Shown here piece by piece: positions 34,915 through 42,154 of a DNA stretch of 42,154 nucleotides. The DNA comes from Thioclava indica. GTDB lineage: Bacteria; Pseudomonadota; Alphaproteobacteria; Rhodobacterales; Rhodobacteraceae. Position 1 is the first letter of the stretch. The number at the start of each line of letters is the position of its first letter. Made by a program: the position numbers and the translations under genes. Below the pieces are notes generated by a model. The model saw nothing but the letters and a program-made list of their open reading frames with translations. It was not told the DNA's origin and did not search any database. The stretch covers positions 1 through 42,154 of the forward strand of contig NZ_AUNB01000028.1 of NCBI RefSeq assembly GCF_000714545.1. The letters are read 5' to 3'.

Positions 34915-35876
34915 CAGCTTCCGCCAATGTTGCCAAAGCCTTGAAGGGAATGCACCGCTATTCCAGCTACGGCCTCAGCATCCAGTCAGATATCGTTTTG
35001 CCCGAACTGGCGGCTGACACATCCGATCATAAAATGGACGCCCCCGTCGTTGTCGTCCGCAACGCCCGAATAAGTTTGGATGAGACAACTCGGGCGCAAG
35101 CGACGGCATTTGCCTTCGATGAAACCGGCGCAACATTCTGGTGGCAGACTGTGGGGCGCTTTCATGTTTCGCATGACGGGTGCGACGTGCAGGTTGAGCG
35201 GGCGGCGGGCGTCAGTGATGACCTGATTGCATTTCCGCTGTTAGGCCCGGTCCTCTCCGAGGTGCTGCGGCGTAATTCGATGTTCGTATTGCACGCCAGC
35301 GCGGCGCTGATCGATGAGCAGGGCGTTGCGTTTCTGGCTGATAAGGGAACGGGGAAATCATCGTCGGTTGCAGCCTTGTTGCGCGCAGGCGCGTCGCTAC
35401 TGGCAGATGATCTGGTCGCCTTGACGCCGGGGGCGGGGCACATCGTTCCAGGCTTTTCCCAAATCAAGATCGCGCCGGAAAATCTGGCGCATCAACTGGC
35501 TGGTAGCGATTGGGTCGCGCGCCCGCAGGTCCATGATGCGATCGATAAAATTCGGGTTTTGGTGCCCGGGGCGATTGTGCGCGAAAAACCGCCCGCACGC
35601 CGGATGTATCTGCTCGAACGTGGAACCGGCGATGTTGCCCGCATTGTGCCGCTGCCGGGTGCGCAGGCCCTGCCTGCGGTGTTGCGCTTTGCCTATGCCG
35701 CCCGCTTCGGTGAGGGGGCGCTGCGCGGCGCGGATGCAGGCGCGCATTTCCGCGCGGCTGTGGATGCGGCAAATACCATTCCCGTGCGGCGGTTGATATT
35801 GCCCGGATCTCTTGCCCGCCTTGATGGTCTGGCCGAAGTGATCCGCGCCGATCTTGCCCAGAGCGAGCCCCGATAA
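34911..35876 (+). CDS. HPr-kinase-like tailoring kinase of the lasso cluster
   Basis: A 321-residue protein related to the C-terminal domain of HPr kinase/phosphorylase. FVLHASAALI contains H128; the P-loop is ADKGTGKSSSVAALL (G146-S151), and LLADDLVAL carries the D166-D167 pair that binds Mg and activates the hydroxyl. Relatives in paeninodin-type lasso clusters phosphorylate the C-terminal Ser of the precursor. The precursor here does end in Ser, which supports the same reaction. It overlaps the cyclase gene by four bases and the ABC gene by one base. There is no HPr-like partner in the window. Confidence 0.85.
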   Translation: MTASANVAKALKGMHRYSSYGLSIQSDIVLPELAADTSDHKMDAPVVVVRNARISLDETTRAQATAFAFDETGATFWWQTVGRFHVSHDGCDVQVERAAGVSDDLIAFPLLGPVLSEVLRRNSMFVLHASAALIDEQGVAFLADKGTGKSSSVAALLRAGASLLADDLVALTPGAGHIVPGFSQIKIAPENLAHQLAGSDWVARPQVHDAIDKIRVLVPGAIVREKPPARRMYLLERGTGDVARIVPLPGAQALPAVLRFAYAARFGEGALRGADAGAHFRAAVDAANTIPVRRLILPGSLARLDGLAEVIRADLAQSEPR

Positions 35877-37780
35877 TGACCGACGCACCCGCCACCCGCT
35901 CCACGACTGAGTGCGCCGCAGCCAAAAGGGCTGTAGCTGCGGGGGCCGTCGATGCCGGCGTGGCGGGCATCGGCTCGGTTATGCAGTCGTTGCGTGAAAT
36001 CTTTGCCGGTCTTGGTGCGACAGGACGTGGCAAGTTCTGGATCGCGCTGGTCTTGATGATCCTGAGCGGGCTGACCGAAGGCTTTTCGATCTTGCTATTG
36101 CTGCCGGTGTTGAAGGTTATTCTGGCCGATGGCAGTGGCGCCGGGCGGCTCAATCTGGGCGATCACCATATCGCAGGGTTTTCACTGCCGGACGTCTCGA
36201 TCAGCCTGCCGGTTTTGCTGGCGTCTTTCGTGTCTCTCGTGGTGGTGCAGGTGTTGTTCAACCGCTCGAAAACGGCCTTCATGAGCGACCTGCTGTTTGA
36301 TTTCACCAACCAGTGCCGGTTGTCGCTGTTCTCGGCGCTGGCGCGCGCGCGGTGGGACAAGATCACGCGTATGTCGGGAAGCGAATTGGAGCACGCGCTG
36401 ACGGGAGAGGTCGAACGCATCTCGACTTGTGGCTATTACCTGCTGATGATCGTGCAGGGCATCGTGATGCTGTTGATCTATTTGATCATGAGCGCTTTGG
36501 TCTCGCTTCCGATGACTTTGGTGATGATCATTTTCGGCGTGATCGCACTGACGATCATGCGGCCCTTTCGCCACCGCGCCGCCCGTTTTGGCACGTTGTT
36601 GCAAGAATCCCGGCGGCGACAGTTTGGCACCGTCTCTGATTTTCTAGGAGGGCTTAAAAGCGTGCGCGCCACCAATAGCGAGCAGAAATTCTATCGTGAG
36701 TTTGAAACCCTGCTGTATCGCAACAAGCATGATGCGGGCGTCTTCGCGCGCCAGAATGCGACCGGCTCGGGCATTTTCCAGATTATGATTACGCTCGGCG
36801 CCGCGACCTTCATTCTGGTTGCGGTGACATGGCTGCACCTCAGCTTTGCACGGCTGGTCGTGATGTTGCTGGTTGCGATGCGGATCGCGCCGCGTTTCCT
36901 GGGGCTGCAAGCACAGTTCCAGCAGCTTTTACAGGATTTGTCGGCATGGCGTCATGTGAGCAAACTGCGCGATGATCTTGTTAAGGCGGTCGATACCTCG
37001 GTGCAGGATCATAGTGCTCCGGTCACGTTCCAACACGAAATCCGGCTTGAAAATGTCGTGTATCACTATGTGGGCGGCGCGCAGCCGTCGCTCGACACGC
37101 TGTCACTGAGCATCGAGGCGGGGAGGGTCACCGCGCTGATCGGCGCCTCCGGCTCGGGCAAAAGCACGGTCGCCGATCTGGTGACCGGCCTGATCCGTCC
37201 GCAATCGGGAGCTTTGTATCTAGACGACCGGGTTTTGCAGCCGTCCGAGTTGCGGGGGTGGCGTGATCGGGTCGCCTATGTCGCGCAGGACAATTTTCTG
37301 ATGAACCTGTCGCTACGCGAAAACCTGACCGCGCTGACGCAGCGGGAGTGTGCTGATGATGATCTTTGGCAGGCACTCGATCTGGCCTATGCAAGCGGGT
37401 TCGTGCGACGGCTCCCCGACGGGCTTGAGTCTTTGCTTGGCGATCGCGGCGTACAGCTGTCGGGCGGTGAGCGTCAGCGGATCGCACTGGCGCGCGCCTT
37501 TTTGCGCCTTCCCGATTTTCTGGTTCTGGATGAGGCAACGAGCGCGCTTGACTGGGAGGCCCAAGAGCATATCGCAGCCTCTGTCAAGAAAATGGCCCGT
37601 GCAGGCATGACCATTTTGACGATCGCACATCGCCCGTCGATGGTGGCTTTTGCCGATCAGGTCTACGCATTGGAAAGTGGTCGCCTGATCGAGGCGGGAA
37701 CAGCGGAAGACTTGCTGTCGCGCAAAAATGGTGTGTTTTGGACAATGATGCAAAAGGAGCTTACGCAGTCCGACACTTAG
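35876..37780 (+). CDS. ABC exporter of the lasso peptide (D protein)
   Basis: A 634-residue half-transporter with an N-terminal membrane domain of six helices (from FWIALVLMILSGLTEGFSILLLLPVL on) and a C-terminal ATPase: Walker A GASGSGKST near residue 423, signature LSGGERQ near 528, Walker B FLVLDEATSALD near 549 and the switch His in TIAHRPS. In lasso clusters such proteins export the peptide and give self-immunity. The ATG overlaps the kinase stop (TAATG). The first 35 residues are Ala-rich and may be disordered. No C39 peptidase domain is present, as the leader is already removed by B2. No lasso isopeptidase or TonB receptor is nearby. Confidence 0.92.
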   Translation: MTDAPATRSTTECAAAKRAVAAGAVDAGVAGIGSVMQSLREIFAGLGATGRGKFWIALVLMILSGLTEGFSILLLLPVLKVILADGSGAGRLNLGDHHIAGFSLPDVSISLPVLLASFVSLVVVQVLFNRSKTAFMSDLLFDFTNQCRLSLFSALARARWDKITRMSGSELEHALTGEVERISTCGYYLLMIVQGIVMLLIYLIMSALVSLPMTLVMIIFGVIALTIMRPFRHRAARFGTLLQESRRRQFGTVSDFLGGLKSVRATNSEQKFYREFETLLYRNKHDAGVFARQNATGSGIFQIMITLGAATFILVAVTWLHLSFARLVVMLLVAMRIAPRFLGLQAQFQQLLQDLSAWRHVSKLRDDLVKAVDTSVQDHSAPVTFQHEIRLENVVYHYVGGAQPSLDTLSLSIEAGRVTALIGASGSGKSTVADLVTGLIRPQSGALYLDDRVLQPSELRGWRDRVAYVAQDNFLMNLSLRENLTALTQRECADDDLWQALDLAYASGFVRRLPDGLESLLGDRGVQLSGGERQRIALARAFLRLPDFLVLDEATSALDWEAQEHIAASVKKMARAGMTILTIAHRPSMVAFADQVYALESGRLIEAGTAEDLLSRKNGVFWTMMQKELTQSDT

Positions 37781-37970
37781 GATAAGTTCTTAATTCTGTT
37801 GCAAAAAAGATGATCGCCCAGTCCGTAGTCTGAATAGACACAGTTGCTAGGCACTCCGCACCATCTGTTAGCAACAGTTCGCGAGCGGATGAATCGGGGT
37901 TGCCATCGAGGTCGACTTTCTGGACAAACTCTTCACTGAAGCCGCATGAAAGACCACGTCCTGCTTTCAC
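37761..37970 (-). other. Short reverse open frame after the exporter, possible gene remnant
   Basis: A 69-codon frame starting with GTG. The segment EEFVQKVDLDGNPDSSARELLLTDGAECLA looks protein-like and recalls periplasmic proteins with a DxDGxxDxxxL repeat, but the frame overlaps the exporter's 3' end by 20 bases and has no clear ribosome-binding site. The frame is open upstream to about 38045 without a start codon. It could be a decayed fragment. The whole stretch 37781-38095 (315 bases) shows no other feature except the gnd ribosome-binding site. Confidence 0.2.
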
Positions 37971-38095
37971 CCCATAGCTGCAAGGTATTATAACGGCCCT
38001 CGCATTCGCTGCTTCATTCGGGTTCTGGCTTGCGGCCTGACCTTAAGACCCAGAAGGCGGCTATCGTCCGCCCCGCTATTTCGGAGAAAAACCTC

Positions 38096-39505
38096 GTGTC
38101 ACACTCGCAAATCGGTCTGATCGGTCTTGGCACCATGGGCGCCATGCTTGCGCTTAACATCGCCGAAAAGGGCTTTGACATCGCTGTATTCAACCGCACC
38201 ACGAGCGTGACGAAGACCTTCCACGAAAATGCGGGCGCGCTCGCTTCGAAAATCACGCCCTGCGAGACGATTGAAGCGCTGGTGCACGCCATCGCCAAGC
38301 CACGCGCGATTATCCTGATGGTGCCTGCGGGCGATCCCGTGGACCAGCAGATCGCAGCACTTCGCGACTATCTTGATCCCGATGATCTGATCATTGATGC
38401 AGGTAACGCGAATTTCCACGACACCGACCGCCGCGCGGCAGAGGCCGCCAAGGCCGGCCCGCGCTTTCTCGGGATTGGCGTCTCGGGCGGTGAGGAAGGC
38501 GCGCGCAACGGTCCCGCAATCATGGGCGGGGGCGAACAGCAGGACTGGGACCGTGTGGCGCCCGTCCTCACTGCGATCGCGGCCAAGTTCGACGGCACCC
38601 CTTGCGCGGGTTTCATGGGCAAGGGCGGCTCCGGTCATTTCGTGAAAGCCGTGCATAACGGCATCGAATATGCCGACATGGAGATGATCGCCGAGATTTA
38701 TGGCGTGATGCGCGATGGGATGAAGATGAGCGCACAGGCGTGCGGCGACGCCTTTGCCAAGTGGGATGACGGCCCCCTGAAATCCTACCTGATCGAGATC
38801 TCCGGCAAGGTCGCCCGCACCGCCGATCCCGATAGCGGCAAGCCGATGCTCGACATCATCCTTGACCGCGCGGGCCAGAAGGGCACCGGACGCTGGACCG
38901 TGATCGAGGCGCAGCATCTCGCCGCCCCCGTTCCGGTGATCGAGGCCGCCGTAATGGCGCGCAACCTGTCGGCTCGGCTCGAGGCGCGCAAGGAGGGGCA
39001 GGATCTTTTCGGGGCCGCCCCCGAAGCGTTGCCCGAAGGTACGCTGAGCGCCGATGACCTTGAACACGCACTGATCGCGGGCAAGATCCTGTGCTATGCG
39101 CAGGGGTTCGAAATGCTGCGTTCGGCCAATGCGCCCTTCGATTGGGATCTGCCACTGCCCGAGATCGCACTGATCTGGCGTGACGGCTGTATCATCCGCT
39201 CTGCGATGCTCGATGATATGGCACGCGCGCTGACCGACGCGCCCGAGCGCAACCTGATGTATGCGCCCTATTTCGCGGCCCTGCTCAAGACCCATCACGC
39301 GGCGCTGCGCAAGGTGGTGGGCGTCGCGGCCCGTTATGGCCTCGCCGTTCCGGCCCTGTCGATGGCGCTGAGCTATTTCGACACGATGCGCACCGAACGC
39401 GGCACCGCCAACATGATCCAGGGTCAGCGCGACTTCTTCGGCGCGCACGGCTTCGAGCGGACGGATCGCGATGGCACGGATTTCCACGGCCCCTGGGCGA
39501 TGTAA
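38096..39505 (+). CDS. gnd: 6-phosphogluconate dehydrogenase (decarboxylating)
   Basis: Oxidises 6-phosphogluconate to ribulose-5-phosphate and CO2 with NADP in the pentose phosphate pathway. The 469-residue protein is of the long form. N terminus: IGLIGLGTMGAMLALNIAEKG (NADP fold) with FNRTTS; substrate and catalytic regions: GIGVSGGEEGARNGPAIMGGG, GSGHFVKAVHNGIEYADMEMIAE with the catalytic Lys and Asn, and GTGRWTVIEA. The GTG start at 38096 gives the family N terminus and has GGAG nine bases upstream; the open frame before it is not conserved-looking. Confidence 0.95.
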   Translation: MSHSQIGLIGLGTMGAMLALNIAEKGFDIAVFNRTTSVTKTFHENAGALASKITPCETIEALVHAIAKPRAIILMVPAGDPVDQQIAALRDYLDPDDLIIDAGNANFHDTDRRAAEAAKAGPRFLGIGVSGGEEGARNGPAIMGGGEQQDWDRVAPVLTAIAAKFDGTPCAGFMGKGGSGHFVKAVHNGIEYADMEMIAEIYGVMRDGMKMSAQACGDAFAKWDDGPLKSYLIEISGKVARTADPDSGKPMLDIILDRAGQKGTGRWTVIEAQHLAAPVPVIEAAVMARNLSARLEARKEGQDLFGAAPEALPEGTLSADDLEHALIAGKILCYAQGFEMLRSANAPFDWDLPLPEIALIWRDGCIIRSAMLDDMARALTDAPERNLMYAPYFAALLKTHHAALRKVVGVAARYGLAVPALSMALSYFDTMRTERGTANMIQGQRDFFGAHGFERTDRDGTDFHGPWAM

Positions 39506-40017
39506 GCGCGCGTTTTACCTCCCCCCGAGGATGTTGTCACATTACCTGCTTCCGATTGACCGGTCCGCGACTTGAAGGTGGCCGGTGCGGCATTGCCAAG
39601 GTGTTGTGGCGTATTTTTGCAAGATCATGTCGGCGGATTTCAAGCCACCATCTCGGCGACATGGTCGCCCCAGAGGGCTCTGTCGCAAACGAGGGCTGGC
39701 CTTTCAGTCCGGTAGAGGGTCCCCCTACGCTTGGCAAAACAAGGGCAGGCGGGTTGACGCAGATGGCTATTGATTTCCGGGGCGTGCACTACCTGAAACC
39801 GGTAAACCTTTACGCGACGGTACTCTCCTCGTCACGCCGCAGCGACAGGCCCATCGCAGGTCCCATTCACCGGCGGCCAAATCTTGCGCGATGATGATCA
39901 GATCAAGATAGACGAACGCGCGAGCCGCTCAAACCAGCGGGACACGATCACGATGCACCCGACTACGGCCAATGTCAGATGAAAGCTGCTGAACGCAAAG
40001 CAGGTGTCGTTTTCATA
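39506..40017. other. 512-base region without an intact gene
   Basis: Between gnd and the DUF421 gene. It contains an IS6-type remnant (listed separately). The part 39819-40017 shows no convincing gene; a reverse frame reading FSSFHLTLAVVGCIVIVSRW at about 39900-40000 vaguely resembles transposase ends but is too short to assign. This looks like insertion-element debris. Confidence 0.5.
39676..39818 (+). mobile_element. Left end of a truncated IS6-family element
   Basis: GGCTCTGTCGCAAA at 39676-39689 resembles the IS6-family terminal repeat (IS26 has GGCACTGTTGCAAA). An ATG 74 bases later (39763) opens MAIDFRGVHYLKPVNLYA, like the N terminus of IS6 transposases (IDFKGxHYPKxVILYA). After 18 codons the similarity stops at about 39816, so the rest of the transposase and the other terminal repeat are missing. 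Confidence 0.5.
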
Positions 40018-40533
40018 TCAGATTTTAGCGACGCCCTTAAACAGGGCGTCATTCACATGATCGCCGTGAAGAACCGAAATATTGCCGGTCGTCTCCAGCA
40101 CCACGGCACGGACGGACGAAATTTCAAGCGCGTTTGCTTCGCGCAGCTTCGCTATCAGATCCTCCTCGGCCACGCGGGTCCTGCGCAAGGCATCATGGAG
40201 GATGACACCATCCTTCATAAGCAGGGTTGGTGTATTCTGAACCAGCGTATCCAGACGTCGCGACCATTGCCGAAGCCGAGAGACGCAATACTGCGCGGCA
40301 AAAAGGCTGGCCATCGCTGCCAGCGCCTGAAGAAATCCGGTCAACTGCTGCGACTGCGATGCCCCGGCCAGCAGCGACCCCATGGCCACGGTCATCACGA
40401 AATCGAAATTGGTCATCTTCGAGAACGACCTCAACCCGACGATGCGAACCAGCAATATGATCCAGAAGAGTGCGAACACACTCAGGATGGAGCCCTTGGC
40501 AAGGGCGTCAATGACAGGTTCATCAAAAAACAT
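40018..40533 (-). CDS. DUF421 (YetF-type) membrane protein
   Basis: A 171-residue inner-membrane protein. Two or three hydrophobic segments (SILSVFALFWIILLVRIVGL, MTVAMGSLLAG) are followed by the family mark LRSFSKMTNFDFV and a cytoplasmic domain (PTLLMKDGVILHDALRRTRVAEEDLIAKLREAN) ending in a small beta region. Function of the family is poorly known. Divergent from the MgtC-type gene 172 bases away. Confidence 0.82.
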   Translation of the reverse strand: MFFDEPVIDALAKGSILSVFALFWIILLVRIVGLRSFSKMTNFDFVMTVAMGSLLAGASQSQQLTGFLQALAAMASLFAAQYCVSRLRQWSRRLDTLVQNTPTLLMKDGVILHDALRRTRVAEEDLIAKLREANALEISSVRAVVLETTGNISVLHGDHVNDALFKGVAKI

Positions 40534-40705
40534 GCGCTCTCTCCTATGTCCGAATGGTTTACCTACGGCACCGCATTTCCAAGGTTCGAAGCGTCACCAT
40601 AGGCGGCCTTGGCACGCTGCGTCTCAATTTAGATTAAACCGGAATCGGCCAGTATCTGCTAAAGGATAGGTCTAACCCAGTCATTTTGAAGGATGAGGTT
40701 TTCGG

Positions 40706-41152
40706 ATGATGGTCGATTTCAGTGAGTTTGTCCTGCGTGTCCTGTTCTCGGGCGGGTGCGGACTGGTCGTCGGTCTCGACCGTGAAATCAAGGGAAAGCC
40801 TCTGGGTGCCGGGGCGTTTGTCTTGGTCGCCATCGGATCTGCCGCCCTGATGACCGTCACGCTCAACTTCGCGCTGAGTGGCACGGTCGAGGATGACGCG
40901 ATAATGATCGACCCCACGCGCCTGATCCAAGGGATCGTCGGCGGTATCGGGTTTCTCGGAGCTGGCGCGATCATGTCCCCGCGGGACGACGGACGGCTGA
41001 AGGGCATCCGCAGCGGTGCGGCCATTTGGGCTGTCGGGGCGATCGGCATCGCCTGCGGGCTGGGCTTCCTGAAAGAGGCGGCTTTCATTTCGGTGCTGAT
41101 TTTCGTGGTTTTGAATATTTTCGACTGGCTTCACATTCGGGGCAATAAGTAG
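40706..41152 (+). CDS. MgtC/SapB-family membrane protein
   Basis: A 148-residue protein with four to five hydrophobic segments. The family signature is clear: GLVVGLDREIKGKPLGAGAFVLVAIGSA at the start, then RLIQGIVGGIGFLGAGAIM and GIRSGAAIWAVGAIGIACGLGF. MgtC-like proteins are linked to magnesium limitation and membrane potential; the C-terminal cytoplasmic domain of long MgtC is absent. Two adjacent ATG codons (40706, 40709) are possible starts. Followed 14 bases later by the regulator pseudogene. Confidence 0.88.
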   Translation: MMVDFSEFVLRVLFSGGCGLVVGLDREIKGKPLGAGAFVLVAIGSAALMTVTLNFALSGTVEDDAIMIDPTRLIQGIVGGIGFLGAGAIMSPRDDGRLKGIRSGAAIWAVGAIGIACGLGFLKEAAFISVLIFVVLNIFDWLHIRGNK

Positions 41153-41166
41153 GAGGACCGTCATGG

Positions 41167-41949
41167 ATGGATGGAATTTATTCGGCGGTGGAGGGCACGC
41201 GCCATTCGGTTCAACTTGGCTATTCGCGCTACGCGCCGCTCTCGGAAGAGAATTTGATCCGGTTGTTTCTACGTCAGCGCCCGGCGGGATTGATTGTGAC
41301 CGGGATCGACCAGACCGACGCCGCAAAAGCGCCATTGCAAGAGGCCGATTGCCCCGTTGTCCAGATCATGGAGACGGGTCCCGCGCCCCACGACCGGATG
41401 ATCGGATGATCGGATTTTCGCACTATCAAGCCGCGCGGGCCGCAACAGCGCATCTGATCGCTCAGGGCTATCGTCACCCCGGTTTCCTCGGCGCGCGTAT
41501 GGATCCGCGCACGCAACGCCGCCTGCAGGGGTTTCGCGATGAATTGCGCGCGCGCGGGCTAAGCGAGGAGCGGCGCATTCACACCACCACGCGGCCCTCA
41601 TCGGTCACGCTGGGCGGGCATTTGCTGGCGGAGTTTTTGGAGGTTGCCCCCACAAACCGACGCAATATTTTGCATCAATGACGATCTTGCGCTGGGTGCG
41701 ATGTTTGAAGCGCAGCGGCGCAATCTGCGTATTCCGCAAGATCTTGGGATCTGCGGGTTCAACGATATGGAGATGATGGGCGCGGCCGAGCCGTCGCTGA
41801 CATCGGTGCGCACGTTTCGCCGCGAAATGGGGGAGGGCGCAGTTCAGCTTATTCTTGACGCATTGTCGGGGTGCGCGAGCCCAGAGGACAAGATCGTCGA
41901 TCTCGGTTTCGAAATCATGCCGCGACGCTCGACCCGGCGTGATGGATAG
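41167..41949 (+). pseudogene. LacI/GntR-type sugar regulator, truncated and twice frameshifted
   Basis: Three consecutive reading frames together encode the ligand-binding part of a LacI-family regulator of the GntR kind: IYSAVEGTRHSVQLGYSRY...RPAGLIVTGIDQTD, then MIGFSHYQAARAATAHLIAQGYRHPGFLGARMDPRTQRRLQGF, then TDAIFCINDDLALGAMFEAQRR...GICGFNDMEMM. The DNA-binding headpiece and roughly the first 85 residues are missing. The first frameshift coincides with an 8-bp tandem duplication (GGATGATC twice, 41396-41411). The second is at a run of five C (41647-41651), where four would keep frame. The gene cannot make a working repressor. The related enzyme gene gnd lies nearby. Confidence 0.85.
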
Positions 41950-41973
41950 GGCCTTGCTGGGGACACTGATCGC

Positions 41974-42154
41974 CTATTGCTGAACTGACGCAACGATCTC
42001 TATTTGCGTTTGCGCGCTGTGCTCACGCAGGCGCGCTGTCAGACGTACGCTGCCACAATCACCGCTTAGCCGCAGCCAGCACCCCGTCGCGCCGTCTGCC
42101 AGAACCGGACACTCCGGACCGATAAGCCGGGCCGGGCCGTCGACCGTCAGAAAC
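41974..42154 (-). CDS. C-terminal end of a probable glycoside hydrolase (family 2 type), partial
   Basis: The last 59 codons of a reverse gene that enters from the right edge. The segment VDGPARLIGPECPVLADGATGCWLRLSGDCGSVRLTARL looks like the C-terminal immunoglobulin-like domain of family 2 glycosidases (pattern GPARLIGP...GxxxxWLR...GxxxLTA). It ends in TAG at 41974-41976. The assignment is tentative because the catalytic part lies outside the window. Confidence 0.45.
   Translation of the reverse strand, partial: FLTVDGPARLIGPECPVLADGATGCWLRLSGDCGSVRLTARLREHSAQTQIEIVASVQQ

Noticed and set aside
38099-39487. A 462-codon reverse open frame opposite gnd
   Set aside because: A mirror frame of a conserved gene, with no family features and no ribosome-binding site.
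39556-39894. A 112-codon forward frame between gnd and the DUF421 gene
   Set aside because: Only the 18 codons from 39763 resemble anything (an IS6 transposase start); the rest is not coding-like, so it was listed as an insertion remnant.
39900-40010. Reverse frame reading FSSFHLTLAVVGCIVIVSRW, thought to be a transposase C terminus
   Set aside because: Too short and too weakly similar to assign to any family.
1-42154. tRNA, rRNA and CRISPR arrays
   Set aside because: No cloverleaf ends, rRNA segments or regularly spaced repeats were noticed on reading; a dedicated scan was not possible.

Overview
The window is high-GC DNA from an alphaproteobacterium, most likely of the Rhodobacterales (Roseobacter group). 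The reasons are the slt-dapA divergent pair, a split MnmC pair, a Sinorhizobium-type exo gene order and the general protein flavour. No rRNA or tRNA gene and no CRISPR array was seen.

Left part (1-12.0 kb) is mostly housekeeping. It holds the bulk of valS (reverse, running off the left edge), a small ribbon-helix-helix protein, and an operon of glyoxalase I, a Tat-exported small subunit and a GMC-type flavin dehydrogenase that closes with a clear terminator. A divergent pair follows (an FAD oxidase resembling the MnmC oxidase half, and the MnmD methyltransferase), then an EamA transporter, a lytic transglycosylase, and dapA with a recognisable promoter.

Middle part (12.1-29.6 kb) is an exopolysaccharide locus of the succinoglycan (exo) type. 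A reverse operon reads exoK-exoQ-exoL-exoA-exoM-exoP with overlapping genes, which follows the exoK-L-A-M-P order of Sinorhizobium meliloti. A short ExoX/SyrA-like membrane protein lies just beyond exoP. A second reverse operon carries an ExoT-like flippase, two sulfotransferases and a glycosyltransferase. Further glycosyltransferases and exoY-exoF run forward. ExoY primes the lipid carrier, the glycosyltransferases build the repeat, ExoT flips it, and ExoQ, ExoP and ExoF polymerise and export it. The succinyl-, acetyl- and pyruvyl-transferases of the rhizobial cluster are absent here and two sulfotransferases are present, so a sulfated polymer is the simplest prediction. The 409-base region before exoY carries one AT-rich 20-bp palindrome and two GGTAA-N8-TTACC palindromes 32 bp apart.

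Right-centre part (29.6-37.8 kb) is the most interesting: a complete lasso-peptide cluster. A 46-codon gene at 32046 encodes a precursor with the YxxPxL...G...T leader pattern and a 24-residue core starting with Gly and carrying Asp at core position 9. It is followed by an intercistronic hairpin and five overlapping genes: PqqD-like recognition element (B1), transglutaminase-like leader peptidase (B2), asparagine-synthetase-like cyclase (C), HPr-kinase-like tailoring kinase (K) and ABC exporter (D). Upstream and divergent are a nucleotidyltransferase and a GT2 glycosyltransferase. The core ends in Ser, the residue such kinases phosphorylate, so a C-terminally phosphorylated and perhaps further sugar-modified lasso peptide is predicted.

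Right end (37.8-42.2 kb) has gnd, an IS6-type insertion remnant, a DUF421 membrane protein, an MgtC/SapB-type protein, a LacI/GntR-type regulator pseudogene whose two frameshifts can be traced to an 8-bp tandem duplication and a C-run expansion, and the 3' end of a probable glycoside hydrolase.
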